41,258 nt of DNA from Acidobacteriota bacterium (GCA_018268935.1 JAFDVS010000146.1:1-41258); one strand, 5' to 3'; shown: positions 24,865 to 34,085, numbered from the stretch's first letter. Program-made: numbers and translations. Notes: generated by a model not told the origin, from the letters alone.

Positions 24865-25587
24865 ATGAAACGCGCATTTTTCGCGATACTTCTTACCGCG
24901 GCCGTTGCCCTGGCTCAGGGTGGACCAAGCTCCGGACAAACCCATAGACAGACACAGGCGGCATTGAACATGGCCGCCGTGGAGACCATCTCCGGAACAA
25001 TCACCGGCGTGCAAATCGGCTACGCGATGCAGTATCCCAGCATCGTAGTGAATCAAAAGACAATCAAGGTGGCGCCGGTGTGGTTCCTGTTGGAGAACGA
25101 TCTGGAGTTAAAGGAAGGGATGGCGGTGAAGGTGACAGCCGCGCCGGGCAATCCTCCCAATGAGGCTTATCTCCATGCGATTGAGATTACGGCGGTAGCA
25201 GCGGGCAAGACGTTGCGGTTGCGCGATGCAGCAGGAGTTCCGTTGTGGACAGGCGGGGCAGGCAATGCCGCGCCGGCATCCATTGGGACGGGGTGCGTGG
25301 ACCCGGCGTCGATTCGTACGGTGCAGGGGATGATTGAAGCGGTGAATGCGGCGTATGGGATGCAGCAGCCTTCGATGAGCTTGAAGACGGACGCGGGGAT
25401 TCTGACATTGAAGCTGGGACCGGAGAAGGTCCTGCTGGCGAGTGATTTTGAACTGAAAGCGGGAGCGGCGCTTACGGTGAAGTACGGCGTGGCCACCTGC
25501 AGCGAAGAAAACCTGGCGCTGGTGCTGACCAACGCCGCGGGCAAGAGCCTGAAGTTACGCAACGACGACGGCACGCCCGCCTGGTAG
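24865..25587 (+). CDS. Exported protein with two tandem homologous domains
   Basis: A 240-residue protein from the ATG at 24865 (GGAGG at 24855-24859). The leader MKRAFFAILLTAAVALA is a signal peptide. Two repeats follow: residues 38-128 (VETISGTITGVQIGYAMQYPS ... KTLRLRDAAGVPLW) and 150-240 (IRTVQGMIEAVNAAYGMQQPS ... KSLKLRNDDGTPAW). They share the GxIxxVxxxYGMQ-PS opening and an identical-style ending, so this is a clear internal duplication, probably two small beta-barrels of OB or DUF5666-like type (inference). Single cysteines (Cys144, Cys212) lie in the second half. Expressed with the His/Cys-rich peptide that follows. Confidence 0.8.
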   Translation: MKRAFFAILLTAAVALAQGGPSSGQTHRQTQAALNMAAVETISGTITGVQIGYAMQYPSIVVNQKTIKVAPVWFLLENDLELKEGMAVKVTAAPGNPPNEAYLHAIEITAVAAGKTLRLRDAAGVPLWTGGAGNAAPASIGTGCVDPASIRTVQGMIEAVNAAYGMQQPSMSLKTDAGILTLKLGPEKVLLASDFELKAGAALTVKYGVATCSEENLALVLTNAAGKSLKLRNDDGTPAW

Positions 25588-25605
25588 TGAACAAGGAGAC
25601 GAGTC

Positions 25606-25860
25606 ATGAAACGAATTCTGTTGGCATCGATTCTCACGCTGGCTTTGACTGGCGGAACGGTGGCGGTAGCTCACGGGAATGGCCACCATCATGGACAGGG
25701 AAATGGACAGTGCCAGAACAAAGGCAAGTGCAACGGAAGCGGCAAGCAGCAGGCACGGGGACAGAAGAAGGGAACGGGTGAGTGCAAAGGCAATTGTGGC
25801 AACGGGCCGAGGGACGGCACGGGCTACGGGGCACGGCAACAACAGGAAAAGACGAAGTAG
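25606..25860 (+). CDS. Exported small Gly/His/Cys-rich peptide
   Basis: An 84-residue protein 18 nt after the duplicated-domain gene, with GGAG 8 nt before the ATG at 25606. The leader MKRILLASILTLALTGGTVAVA is a signal peptide. The mature part starts HGNGHHHGQGNGQC and contains 4 His (23, 27-29), 4 Cys (36, 42, 60, 64), many Gly, Asn, Gln and Lys residues and no hydrophobic core, so it is likely disordered until it binds something. Metal binding is suggested by the His cluster and Cys spacing but not shown. A terminator follows at 25883-25922, so the two genes form a complete transcription unit. Confidence 0.7.
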   Translation: MKRILLASILTLALTGGTVAVAHGNGHHHGQGNGQCQNKGKCNGSGKQQARGQKKGTGECKGNCGNGPRDGTGYGARQQQEKTK

Positions 25861-25882
25861 GCGATTGTCACCGGCGGACTTG

Positions 25883-25922
25883 GGGCTTCCTCGCGCAAGG
25901 TCAGGCGAGGGAGCCCTTTTTT
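25883..25922 (+). terminator. Rho-independent terminator
   Basis: GGGCTTCCTCGC (25883-25894) pairs with GCGAGGGAGCCC (25905-25916) through 12 bp with one G-U pair, a 10-nt loop, and six T at 25917-25922. It ends the sigma-54-driven two-gene unit and lies just before the convergent gamma-glutamyltransferase-like gene. Confidence 0.85.
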
Positions 25923-25930
25923 GTTGTGGA

Positions 25931-27574
25931 TCAAAGATCGGCGTTGCGGCGCGGATCGATGGCTCGCTGCAAGAGGCCGGTGCGAGGATCGACGCCGATG
26001 CATTGGGCAGCGCCGAAGGCGGAGGTATTGCGCAACACAGTGTGACCGCGGCGGCGAAGGTCGGAGACAAGGGCATCGGGGATGGCGTAGGGTGCGGGTT
26101 CGATGCGCGCGTCGCTGACGCCCGCGCCGGTGATGCGATTCTCATTGACGATGCGTGGGGCGGAGACAGCATCCTGCGCATTGAGGCGATGGTCAATCAC
26201 TGCGGAGAGAATGCGGAAGAGGATGGCGGGAATGCGATTGCCGCCGGCGGCGCCGCCAATGAGCAAGGGGCGGCCATCGGGATGGCTGACGGTGAACGGG
26301 CAGATGGCGCTGGCGGGGCGCTTGAATGCGGCGGGGGCATTGGGTCCGGTGCCCGCAGCATTGAATGCCGTGAGGCTGTTGTTGAGCAGGAAGCCGGTTC
26401 CGGGCGGGACGATGGCCGCGCCGAAGAGCGAGGTCAGCGTGGAGGTGTAGGAGACACGCCAGCCTGCCGGATCGATGACACAAAGGTGCGTGGTGGAGCG
26501 CTGCGAATCGGAGAGCGGATTGCCGCGCGCCGTGCCCTGGGGCAGCACGCTTTCGAGGCTGATTGCAGCGCGGCGGGCGCTAGCGTAATCTTTCGAGGCG
26601 AGGGTGGATTCCGGCACCGGTACGGCTTCCGGGTCGGCGAGGAATGGCGCTTTGTCGGCGTAGGCGAGTTTCATGCATTCCAGAGCAAGGTGGAAGGTAT
26701 CGGTGTCGTTGACGCGGAGGCCTGGATTGCCGATGGTGAAACCCTCGTAGAGATTGAGAAGTTGCAGCAGGACATAGCCGCTGGCCGGGGCCGGTGCGGT
26801 GTTGACGCGATAGCCGCGATAGCTGCCCTGCAACGCGACGCGGTAGCGCACGTCATAGAAGCGCAAGTCCTCGAGCGCGATGCGTCCACCGGTCTCGAGG
26901 ACGGATTCGACAATGGCGGCAGCCATGCGCCCGCGGTAGAAGGTGGACTCGAGCGAATCGAGGGTATTGGCAAGATCGGGGTTGGTAGCGATATCCCCTT
27001 CGCGGTAGTTGGGATCGAGGAACAGGCGGCGGGCTTCGGCATTTTTCGCCAGGCGCTCGCGATGGCGCTGCACGGTGTCGATGAAGGTATCGCTGATGGG
27101 GAATCCCTGGCGGGCGAGGCGAACGGCGGGTTGGAGCGCTTCGTCGAGTGTCATGCGTCCGCGCAGGTGTTCACGGCTGATGTCGATGGCGCGGCGCCAA
27201 CATAGCGGTGTTCCGGGAATGCCGGTTGCCAGCGCACTCGACTCCACTTCTTCGGGATCGAGCCCGCGGAACATGCGCGCGGATGCGGCGGCGGGGGCAA
27301 TGACGCGGGAGTCGATGACGAGCGCCACTTCGGCATATGGCGATTCGATGAGGAAGAATCCGCCTCCGCCGACGCCGGAAGCGTAAGGCTCGACGACACT
27401 CAAAACGGCGGAAGTGACGACGGCGGCTTCGAGCGCGTTGGCGCCCTGGCGCAGGGCTGCTTCACCTGCTTCGATGGCGAGGGGATTGGCCGCGGCAACC
27501 AGGCCCGCTGAGTTTTGGGCATGTAGGAAAGCTGTTGGGAGAACGGGGAGGAACGCGCGGCGCGTCCATTGCAT
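25931..27574 (-). CDS. Gamma-glutamyltransferase-like Ntn-hydrolase
   Basis: A 547-residue exported enzyme; the frame stays open to 27880 but the ATG at 27574 gives a Tat/Sec-type leader MQWTRRAFLPVLPTAFLHA. Core blocks of the family: GVGGGGFFLIES, TLDEALQPAVRLARQGFPIS, and the autoprocessing site RSTTHLCVID, where Thr361 would become the N-terminal nucleophile of the small subunit, as Thr391 does in E. coli GGT. LLIGGAAGGNRI is the Gly-Gly oxyanion region. Differences: the glutamate-binding Asp of E. coli (in NNQMDDF) is replaced (NNSLTAF), and the Ser-Ser pair reads Ala-Ser (KRPASAI). Substrate range may therefore be altered, for example toward acylase-like activity. Confidence 0.88.
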   Translation of the reverse strand: MQWTRRAFLPVLPTAFLHAQNSAGLVAAANPLAIEAGEAALRQGANALEAAVVTSAVLSVVEPYASGVGGGGFFLIESPYAEVALVIDSRVIAPAAASARMFRGLDPEEVESSALATGIPGTPLCWRRAIDISREHLRGRMTLDEALQPAVRLARQGFPISDTFIDTVQRHRERLAKNAEARRLFLDPNYREGDIATNPDLANTLDSLESTFYRGRMAAAIVESVLETGGRIALEDLRFYDVRYRVALQGSYRGYRVNTAPAPASGYVLLQLLNLYEGFTIGNPGLRVNDTDTFHLALECMKLAYADKAPFLADPEAVPVPESTLASKDYASARRAAISLESVLPQGTARGNPLSDSQRSTTHLCVIDPAGWRVSYTSTLTSLFGAAIVPPGTGFLLNNSLTAFNAAGTGPNAPAAFKRPASAICPFTVSHPDGRPLLIGGAAGGNRIPAILFRILSAVIDHRLNAQDAVSAPRIVNENRITGAGVSDARIEPAPYAIPDALVSDLRRRGHTVLRNTSAFGAAQCIGVDPRTGLLQRAIDPRRNADL

Positions 27575-27582
27575 AGGCTGGT

Positions 27583-28122
27583 CTAGAGACGCTCGTCGTG
27601 CGCTGAGCCAATGATTATCAGCAGACAGCCTTCGTCGGTGGTGATGGAGTTGTGATCGGTGCCTGGCATGGCGCGGAAGAAATCGCCGGCGCGGATGGAC
27701 ATGGAGTTGTCGACCTGGCGCACATCGCCTTCCACCACCCAGCACTGTTCTTCGCGGCTGTGGCGATGGCGGGGATACTTCGCTCCAGGCTCCATCCGCA
27801 CGAGGGTGGTGATGGCATCGGTGGCCGGATCGAAGGAAAGAACCTTGTATTGAATCCCGGGTGCCTCGTGTTGGCGCCACTTGCCATCGCCACTTTTGAG
27901 AACGTGGAAGCCGGGTACGGGTTCAGTGAATCCGCTGAGGAGCCTGGGTTTGGGTTCCGGTTGGGCAATGCGCTGCAGCAGTTGATTGCGCAGTGCGGGA
28001 CGCGGCTTTTCGAGTGGAGCAGAAAACACGAGCCTTGCTGCTGTCTCTTCGAACGCAGCGAGATCGGCGGGCGACAGAGCTTCGTCGAAAGAGAGGAGCG
28101 AATTGTCCGTTGAATGCGACAA
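27583..28122 (-). CDS. Cupin protein resembling a ChrR-type anti-sigma factor
   Basis: About 179 residues. The start is uncertain: an ATG at 28170 would overlap the sulfatase ATG at 28169 head to head, so I prefer a TTG at 28122 with an AGGA about 10 nt upstream. The N-terminal half (FDEALSPADLAAFEETAARLVFSAPLEKPRPALRNQLLQRI) resembles the helical linker of RskA/ChrR anti-sigma factors. The C-terminal cupin has PRHRHSREEQCWVVEGDV (His-x-His metal site of motif 1) and DFFRAMPGTDHNSI (motif 2 His). A sigma-factor partner is not adjacent, so a plain cupin sensor is an alternative. Confidence 0.75.
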   Translation of the reverse strand: MSHSTDNSLLSFDEALSPADLAAFEETAARLVFSAPLEKPRPALRNQLLQRIAQPEPKPRLLSGFTEPVPGFHVLKSGDGKWRQHEAPGIQYKVLSFDPATDAITTLVRMEPGAKYPRHRHSREEQCWVVEGDVRQVDNSMSIRAGDFFRAMPGTDHNSITTDEGCLLIIIGSAHDERL

Positions 28123-28168
28123 GTGTACTCTTTCCTTTGTAACACGGCTTGATATAGGATGCTTGGAC

Positions 28169-29497
28169 ATGGTGACCCGACGCAGCCTGTTGATGACCGC
28201 GCCTATGCTGGCGCAGAGCCGCAAACCGATGAACGTGTTGTTTCTGGCGGTGGACGATTTGAACACTCACGTGGGCTGTTATGGCGCTCCGGTGAAGACG
28301 CCGCACATCGATGCACTGGCGGCGCGGGGGGTACGGTTTGACCGTGCGTATTGCCAGTATCCGCTGTGCAATCCTTCGCGCAGTTCGCTGCTCAGTGGAA
28401 GACGTCCGCCGTTGACGGGGATCACGAATAACAATGTGTGGTTCCGGCGGCGGATGCCCGACGTGGTGACACTGCCGCAGCATTTTCGCCAGAACGGCTA
28501 TTGGACGGCGCAATCGGGAAAGATTTTTCATGGCGGGTTGGATGACGATAAGGCTTGGGTAGCGGGTGGCACGCAGTTGCGGGAAAATGCTCCCACGAAG
28601 TCGCTGGCGGAGCGCAAGCCGCTGGCGGACCGCTGGCTGGCGCTCGATGGCGAAGGAGACGATCAGCCCGATTTCCGCAATGCGGCGCGGGCGATTCAGA
28701 TGCTGGAGAACCGGCCCAAGGACAAGCCGTTCTTTTTTGCCGCCGGGTTCGCGCGGCCGCATGTTCCATTTCTCGCCCCGAAGAAATATTTCGATATGTA
28801 CGATCCGGGGAAGATCGTGCTGCCTCGCGATTTTGCGGGCATGCCGAGCGGGAGCGGGCCGGCGTACCGGGCGAACTTCGATTTGTTCATTGAACGCGAG
28901 GCGACGCCCAAACTGGCGCGGGAAGCGATTGCCGGCTATTACGCGGCGACGACGTTCATGGATGCAGAGTTAGGGAAGCTGCTCGCGGCGCTCGACCGGA
29001 TGGGGTTGCGGGAAAACACCGTCATCAGTTTCTTTGGCGATCACGGATTTCACCTGGGCGAGAAAGGGATGTGGTCGAAGCAAACTCTGTTTGAGCCCGG
29101 AACGCATGTGCCGATGATTGTCTCGGCGCCGGGGTTGACAGCGGGAAAGGGCTGCGGGCGAACGGTGGAGTTGATTGATCTGTACCCAACGCTGGCGGAT
29201 CTTTGCGGATTGCCGGCGCCGCAGGGAGTACAAGGCAAGAGCGTGAAGCCGCTGTTGCAGAATCCGGGGGCGGCTTGGGACAAGCCGGCATACACGTATC
29301 AGCAGCGGGGCAACGTGATGGGTGCATCTGTGCGGACGGAGCAATATCGCTATACGGAATGGAATGGCGGAAAAGCGGGTGCGGAATTGTACGATTATGC
29401 CGCCGATCCGCTGGAGCAGAAGAATCTCGCAGGAGACGCGAAGATGGCAGGGTTGGTGGGGCGGATGAAGGCGCTCCTGGCTGCGGGAGCCAGTTAA
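28169..29497 (+). CDS. Sulfatase (iduronate-2-sulfatase-like, Cys-type)
   Basis: A 442-residue sulfatase from the ATG at 28169 (an AGGAT lies about 10 nt upstream). MVTRRSLLMTAPMLAQSRK is a short arginine-led leader. MNVLFLAVDDLNTHVGCYGA, with metal residues Asp29-Asp30, is the opening typical of iduronate-2-sulfatase and choline-sulfatase-like members. Cys67-Asn-Pro-Ser-Arg71 is the formylglycine signature. Later GDHGFHLGEKGMWSKQ carries the second metal Asp-His and the conserved substrate-side Lys. It is divergent from the cupin gene and stands upstream of the TonB receptor, a likely uptake partner for sulfated sugars. Confidence 0.9.
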   Translation: MVTRRSLLMTAPMLAQSRKPMNVLFLAVDDLNTHVGCYGAPVKTPHIDALAARGVRFDRAYCQYPLCNPSRSSLLSGRRPPLTGITNNNVWFRRRMPDVVTLPQHFRQNGYWTAQSGKIFHGGLDDDKAWVAGGTQLRENAPTKSLAERKPLADRWLALDGEGDDQPDFRNAARAIQMLENRPKDKPFFFAAGFARPHVPFLAPKKYFDMYDPGKIVLPRDFAGMPSGSGPAYRANFDLFIEREATPKLAREAIAGYYAATTFMDAELGKLLAALDRMGLRENTVISFFGDHGFHLGEKGMWSKQTLFEPGTHVPMIVSAPGLTAGKGCGRTVELIDLYPTLADLCGLPAPQGVQGKSVKPLLQNPGAAWDKPAYTYQQRGNVMGASVRTEQYRYTEWNGGKAGAELYDYAADPLEQKNLAGDAKMAGLVGRMKALLAAGAS

Positions 29498-29543
29498 CAA
29501 TTACGCAATTTAGGAGCTGCAGATCCTGAAAACCGTAGTCCGC

Positions 29544-29558
29544 CCGATTCTCAATCGG
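29544..29558. repeat. Short inverted repeat CCGATT-CTC-AATCGG
   Basis: A perfect 6-bp inverted repeat with a 3-bp spacer, 47 bp after the sulfatase stop. It has no T tract, so it is a poor terminator; it could be part of an operator ahead of the TonB receptor gene. Confidence 0.4.
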
Positions 29559-29584
29559 TTAACATGTTGAAACTAAATAAGCAA

Positions 29585-29603
29585 ATGTAACGGAACGTTA
29601 CAT
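29585..29603. promoter_or_regulatory. Palindromic operator candidate upstream of the TonB receptor
   Basis: ATGTAACG-GAA-CGTTACAT is a perfect 8-bp inverted repeat with a 3-bp spacer, 53 bp before the start of the TonB receptor reading frame at 29656. Symmetry and position suit a dimeric repressor or activator of the LacI or GntR kind controlling substrate uptake. No regulator gene is adjacent. The protein that binds is unknown. Confidence 0.6.
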
Positions 29604-29655
29604 GCTTTAAGAATCGGCCTAGTTGTACCACCACCACACACACAGCGAGATTAGC

Positions 29656-32600
29656 ATGAAATTCAGACAATTCACACATCTATCGATATTGCTTTGGGCC
29701 GCTTCTATCGGGTTTGGACAAATCACCGGCGAACTGCGCGGTTGTTAGTTAGCGATCCAACGGGCGCTGCGATACCCAATGCAAAAGTAACTCTTCGAAA
29801 CCTGGAAACAGGCGTTACGCGCGAACAGATGGCGGCCTCGGAGGGCGCCTTCTCCTTTAATCTGCTGCAAATCGGGAAATACGAACTGAAAGCCGAAGCA
29901 AACGGATTCCGCACGTCCATGGCTCCGGCGGAAGTGAAAGCGGGTGAGATTGCGAATGCGGTGCTCAAACTTGAAGTGGGCCAGGTGACGGAGACGGTAA
30001 CCGTTTCTGACGCAGTGGCCATGCTCGACACACAGAATGCGCAGTTGCAGACCTCAGTCACGGGCGCGGCGATTCAGGATATTCCGGTGAACCGGAACCC
30101 GAACCTGTTCGCGATGACGGCGCCTGGAGTCGCGCCGGTATCGTCGAACAATCCGTTTCTGGGAAGCGGAAGCTTCAACTCCAACGGCGGACGCGGACGC
30201 GGGAACAACATCACCGTGGATGGAATCACGGCGACGGACGTGTCGGTAACCGGCACCGGCGGGCCGTTAGGACCGCTGAACTTCTCGGCGATCAAGGAAG
30301 TGAAAGTCATCACGAACAACTTCAGCGCCGAGTACGGGCGCAATTCGAGCGCGCAGGTGATGTACATCACCAAGAACGGCACGAATTCACTGCGCGGCGA
30401 AGTGTACGAATACCTGCAGAACGACAAACTGAATGCGCGGCCGTTCTTCGACACGACTGGAAAAACGAACATCACGAAGACGAATACTTATGGCTTTGAG
30501 GTTGGCGGACCGGTTTACATTCCAAAAGTGCTGGACGGGCGTAACAAGTTGTTCTGGCATGCGGCGTACGAAGGCTACAAGAACCGGGGCGTGGGGGCAA
30601 CGCGAATCGCGCGCGTTCCAACGGCGGGTCAGGTTGCATCGGTGACCGATCCGACCGCACGTGCGATTTTGCAGCAGTATGCGGTGCCCACGAGCCCGAG
30701 TGGTCAGATCACGACCGCTGCTCCCGCCAAGACGGACACTTATCAATGGTCCGTTCGCGGCGACGCGAATCTCGGAAGCCGCGACACGCTGTGGGCTCGC
30801 TACAGTATTTTCGACTCCGTGCAGAACTCTACCGGCCTGACCTTCATCGACACCAATCTGCCCGGATTCGGTGCTTCGTCGAAGAATCGTCCACGGCAAG
30901 CCACGCTTGCGGAGACACACCTGGTAGGCGCATCGGCGGTGAACGAGTTCCGTTTCGGCTTCGGCCAGAGCCTCCCAGGGTTTCCGATCGACACGCCATA
31001 CGCGCTGGGGCCACGCATCAACTTCAGCGACGCTTCCGTGGCGGGGCTGGGTGTATCCAGCATTCTGCCGCAGGGCCGCGAGCAGCGGACCTATCAGTTC
31101 ACGGATAACTTCTCGCTCATCCGGGGTTCGCACAACCTCAAATTCGGCGGCGAGTATTACTATCTGGAAGCCGACTCCTACTTCGATTCGAGCATCCGGC
31201 CAGTGATTACGTTTGCGACGTTCGCCGACTTCGCGAACGGCACGCCGGCGTCGTTCGCGCAGAACTTTGGTGACAGCGTGCGCGCCAACCGGGTGAGGAA
31301 CTTCTTCGCCTTCGCGCAGGACGACTGGAAGGTGACGCGCAACCTCACGCTGAACCTCGGGGTCCGGATGGAGTACGCCGGCGGACCGACGGAATCCAAC
31401 AAGCTGATCTCGAACCTGAACCTGGACAACCGCGCTTCTTACGGCGCCGCGGGTACAGGGGCGTTCGGATTGATGGAGACCGGAAAGCCATCGTTCAACA
31501 GCAACAAGAACTGGGGTCCGCGCTTTGGATTCGCGTGGACACCGCGCGGCAGCTCGAAGACAGTGGTGCGCGGCGGCTACGGCGTCGCCTACGATTTCGT
31601 GTTTCTGAACCCGATCACGAATCAGCGATTCCTGCCTCCGTTCATCATTGCGGGCAGTTTGCAGGGCGCGGCGAACTTCACTGGCAACGACAGCTTTGCG
31701 CGGATCGTGGCCGGGACTTCGGCGACGCAGGCGGCATTCCGCTCGCAGATCGGAACGCTGAGCCAGACCACGCTGAACTTCGGCAACATTTCTCCGGCGA
31801 TTCAACAGAATCTGGCCAACCCGCAGGTACAGCAGTGGAATCTCGGCGTGCAGCGGGAGATCCTTGGCGGGGTTGTAGTGAAAGGCAGCTACGTCGGAAC
31901 GAAGGGCAACTTTCTTCCGCGCACGCGGCCGATCAACCTGATTGGGAGCCAGGTTCCGGCCGCCACCAGCGTTGCGGATGAGGACGCCCGGCTCGCGCAG
32001 TTCCAGACGGCATTCGCAGGCCTGGCGGGAACTCCGACTCGCCGCAGCAACCGCATCGACGGACGCTACAACGTGATCAACTACGTGGAATCGTCGGCCA
32101 ACTCGATCTACCATGGAGCGCAGTTCGAGGTACAGAAGCGGTTCGCGAGCTACATGTTCAACGCGAACTACACGTTCGCCAAAGCGATCGACGACAACTC
32201 GGACGTGTTGGGCGTGTTGGTCAACGACAGTTCGGGGCAGCAGGATCCACGCGACAACAAGAACAACCGCGCGGTCTCGCAGTTCGACATCAATCAGCGC
32301 CTGGTGATCTCGCATCACTGGGAGATGCCGTTCTTCAAGGACTCACCCAGCAGCCTGGTTCGCGGACTGCTTGGCGGATGGGCGTTTGCTGGAATTTCGA
32401 GTTTCCGCTCGGGCTTCCCGACGACGCTGCTGGCCGGGCCGCGGCGTGGCATCACGGACACGGTTCTGCTTGGCGGCACCACAGCCACGCAGCGTGCGAA
32501 CGCGAGCGGATCGGTCAACTTCAAACCTGTTCCGGCTGGATCGGCGGGGGCACCGCTGGGCACCGCGGCTCAGGGGCCGGTGGCGATCTCGACGTATGCC

Positions 32601-32882
32601 ACCAGCCTTGGGTTGTCACAGCCGCTGCTGGGCAACATCGGGAATCTGGGACGCGGCACGCATCGCTTGAATGGAGAGCGCAACTTCGACTGGAACATCT
32701 ACAAGAACTTCCGGTTCTGGGAGCGGGCTCACTTCCAAGTGCGGGCCGAGTTCTACAACATCTTCAACAACACTTCGTTCCAGGATGTGGATCGCACCAT
32801 CACGCAGCCGACGTTCGGCCAGTACACGACGGTTGGCCAGAACGCGCGGTTCATGCAGGTTGGGGCAAGGTTTGTGTTTTAG
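29656..32882 (+). CDS. TonB-dependent receptor, Oar-like, with a frameshift after the signal peptide
   Basis: An outer-membrane receptor of about 1070 residues. From the ATG at 29656 the frame gives a signal peptide (MKFRQFTHLSILLWAASIGFGQ) and ITGELRGC, then TAG at 29746-29748. Removing two bases there would continue GELRGLVSDPTGAAIPNAKV, the start of a carboxypeptidase-regulatory-like domain, in the 1062-residue frame that ends at 32882. Next come a plug (about residues 95-220, with NNITVDGITATDVSV and AEYGRNSSAQVMYITKNGTN) and a long beta-barrel ending GARFVF with terminal Phe. The frame open at 29694 has no signal peptide. It is thus either a pseudogene, a sequence error or a recoded gene. 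Export of large substrates such as glycan fragments is the likely job. Confidence 0.88.
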
Positions 32883-32910
32883 GGAAGCTTTCAGCTTTGA
32901 TTGAGCAGAG

Positions 32911-32933
32911 GGGCTGCCTTTGGGCAGCCCTTT
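32911..32933 (+). terminator. Rho-independent terminator of the TonB receptor gene
   Basis: GGGCTGCC (32911-32918) and GGCAGCCC (32923-32930) form an 8-bp GC-rich stem with a 4-nt loop (TTTG), followed by TTTCTGTTCTTGTT. It stands 28 nt after the receptor stop and just before the convergent oxidoreductase. T-tract is only on the plus-strand side. Confidence 0.8.
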
Positions 32934-32942
32934 CTGTTCTTG

Positions 32943-34085
32943 TTAGCAGTCCACCCAGCCGCGCTTTTCTGCGCTTTCCACAACCTTGGCGAGGAGTTTC
33001 ATTCCCCACAGGCCGTCGGCGAAAGTGGGGTAATCCACCGGAGCGGAAGGATCGGCGACCTTGGCGTAGAAGCGCTTGAATACTTGCTTGTGGGCGTCGT
33101 CGTAGCCTTCGCTGTGGCCGCCGGGAAGATCGGCAAAACCGGCCGCCGGCCCGCGCAGCAGCGACGGATCCTTGATGATGATCTGGTTGGCGGCATTGCG
33201 CTGGCCGATCCAGAGTTCATCGGGGCGTTCCTGGTTCCAGCGGACGCCGGACTTCGTTCCATACACTTCGATCTCGAAGCGATTCTTGTTGCCTGCGGAC
33301 ATCTGGCTCACGGTGTAGCAGCCGCGGGCGCGATCGCCGAGGTGCACCAGCACGGCGCCGAAGTCTTCGGTGTCGATGTTGACGAGTTCGTAGTCGTCCG
33401 GAGTGAGCGTTTTGCCGGTGAAGGTTTCGATGGCGAACTTGGGGCGCTTGCGCTGCTTGTGGAAGGTGGAGAGGTCCGCGCAGAGGGCCGTGATCTTGAG
33501 GCCGGTGACGTGCTGGATCATGTCCATCCAGTGGGAGCCGATGTCGCCGACGGCGCGCAGGGCGCCATTGGCGGCGCGTTCGATGCGCCAGTTGTAATCG
33601 GTGTCGTAGAGCAGCCAGTCTTGGGAATATGTGCCCTGCACGATGAGCACTTCGCCCAATTCGCCGGCGGCTATCATCTGGCGGATGTGCTGCACCACGG
33701 GGTAATAGCGGAGATTGTGCTCGACGCAATTGGCGAGGCCGGTTTTGGCCGCCGTATCCACCATACGTTGAGCCTCTTCCACGCTCATGCAAAGCGGCTT
33801 TTCGCAGATCACAGCCTTGCCCGCTTCGAGCGCTTCGATCGACATCGGGGCATGAAGCGCGTTGGGCGTCAGCACGTGGACTGCGTCGATGGATTTATCG
33901 GCGAGGATGGTGCGGTAATCGCCCGTGGAGTGCTCCACGCCAATGGAATCAGCGAACTTTTTCGCGTCCGCATCCGAAATGCCGGCGACGGCGGCAATCT
34001 CGACATTTCCCACGCGGCGAACGTTTTCCGCGTGCACTTTTCCCATGAATCCGGTGCCGATAATGGCTGTTTTCAGTTTGCGCAT
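32943..34085 (-). CDS. Gfo/Idh/MocA-family NAD(P)-dependent oxidoreductase
   Basis: A 380-residue cytosolic dehydrogenase from the ATG at 34085; a longer frame to 34142 would overlap the divergent gene. MRKLKTAIIGTGFMGKVHAENVRR is the Rossmann GxGxxG dinucleotide motif. VICEKPLCMSVEEAQRM carries the family EKP, whose Lys contacts cofactor and substrate. GDIGSHWMDMIQHVTG supplies the downstream Asp-x-x-x-His pair. The C-terminal half is the beta-sheet substrate and dimer domain. Such enzymes oxidise sugars, inositols or their derivatives; the specific substrate is not visible. It is divergent from the small membrane protein at 34129, 43 bp away. Confidence 0.9.
   Translation of the reverse strand: MRKLKTAIIGTGFMGKVHAENVRRVGNVEIAAVAGISDADAKKFADSIGVEHSTGDYRTILADKSIDAVHVLTPNALHAPMSIEALEAGKAVICEKPLCMSVEEAQRMVDTAAKTGLANCVEHNLRYYPVVQHIRQMIAAGELGEVLIVQGTYSQDWLLYDTDYNWRIERAANGALRAVGDIGSHWMDMIQHVTGLKITALCADLSTFHKQRKRPKFAIETFTGKTLTPDDYELVNIDTEDFGAVLVHLGDRARGCYTVSQMSAGNKNRFEIEVYGTKSGVRWNQERPDELWIGQRNAANQIIIKDPSLLRGPAAGFADLPGGHSEGYDDAHKQVFKRFYAKVADPSAPVDYPTFADGLWGMKLLAKVVESAEKRGWVDC

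Noticed and set aside
30387..32318. 643-codon open frame on the minus strand
   Set aside because: It mirrors the TonB receptor barrel. The translation is Arg/Val/Glu-rich with no domain or start signals.
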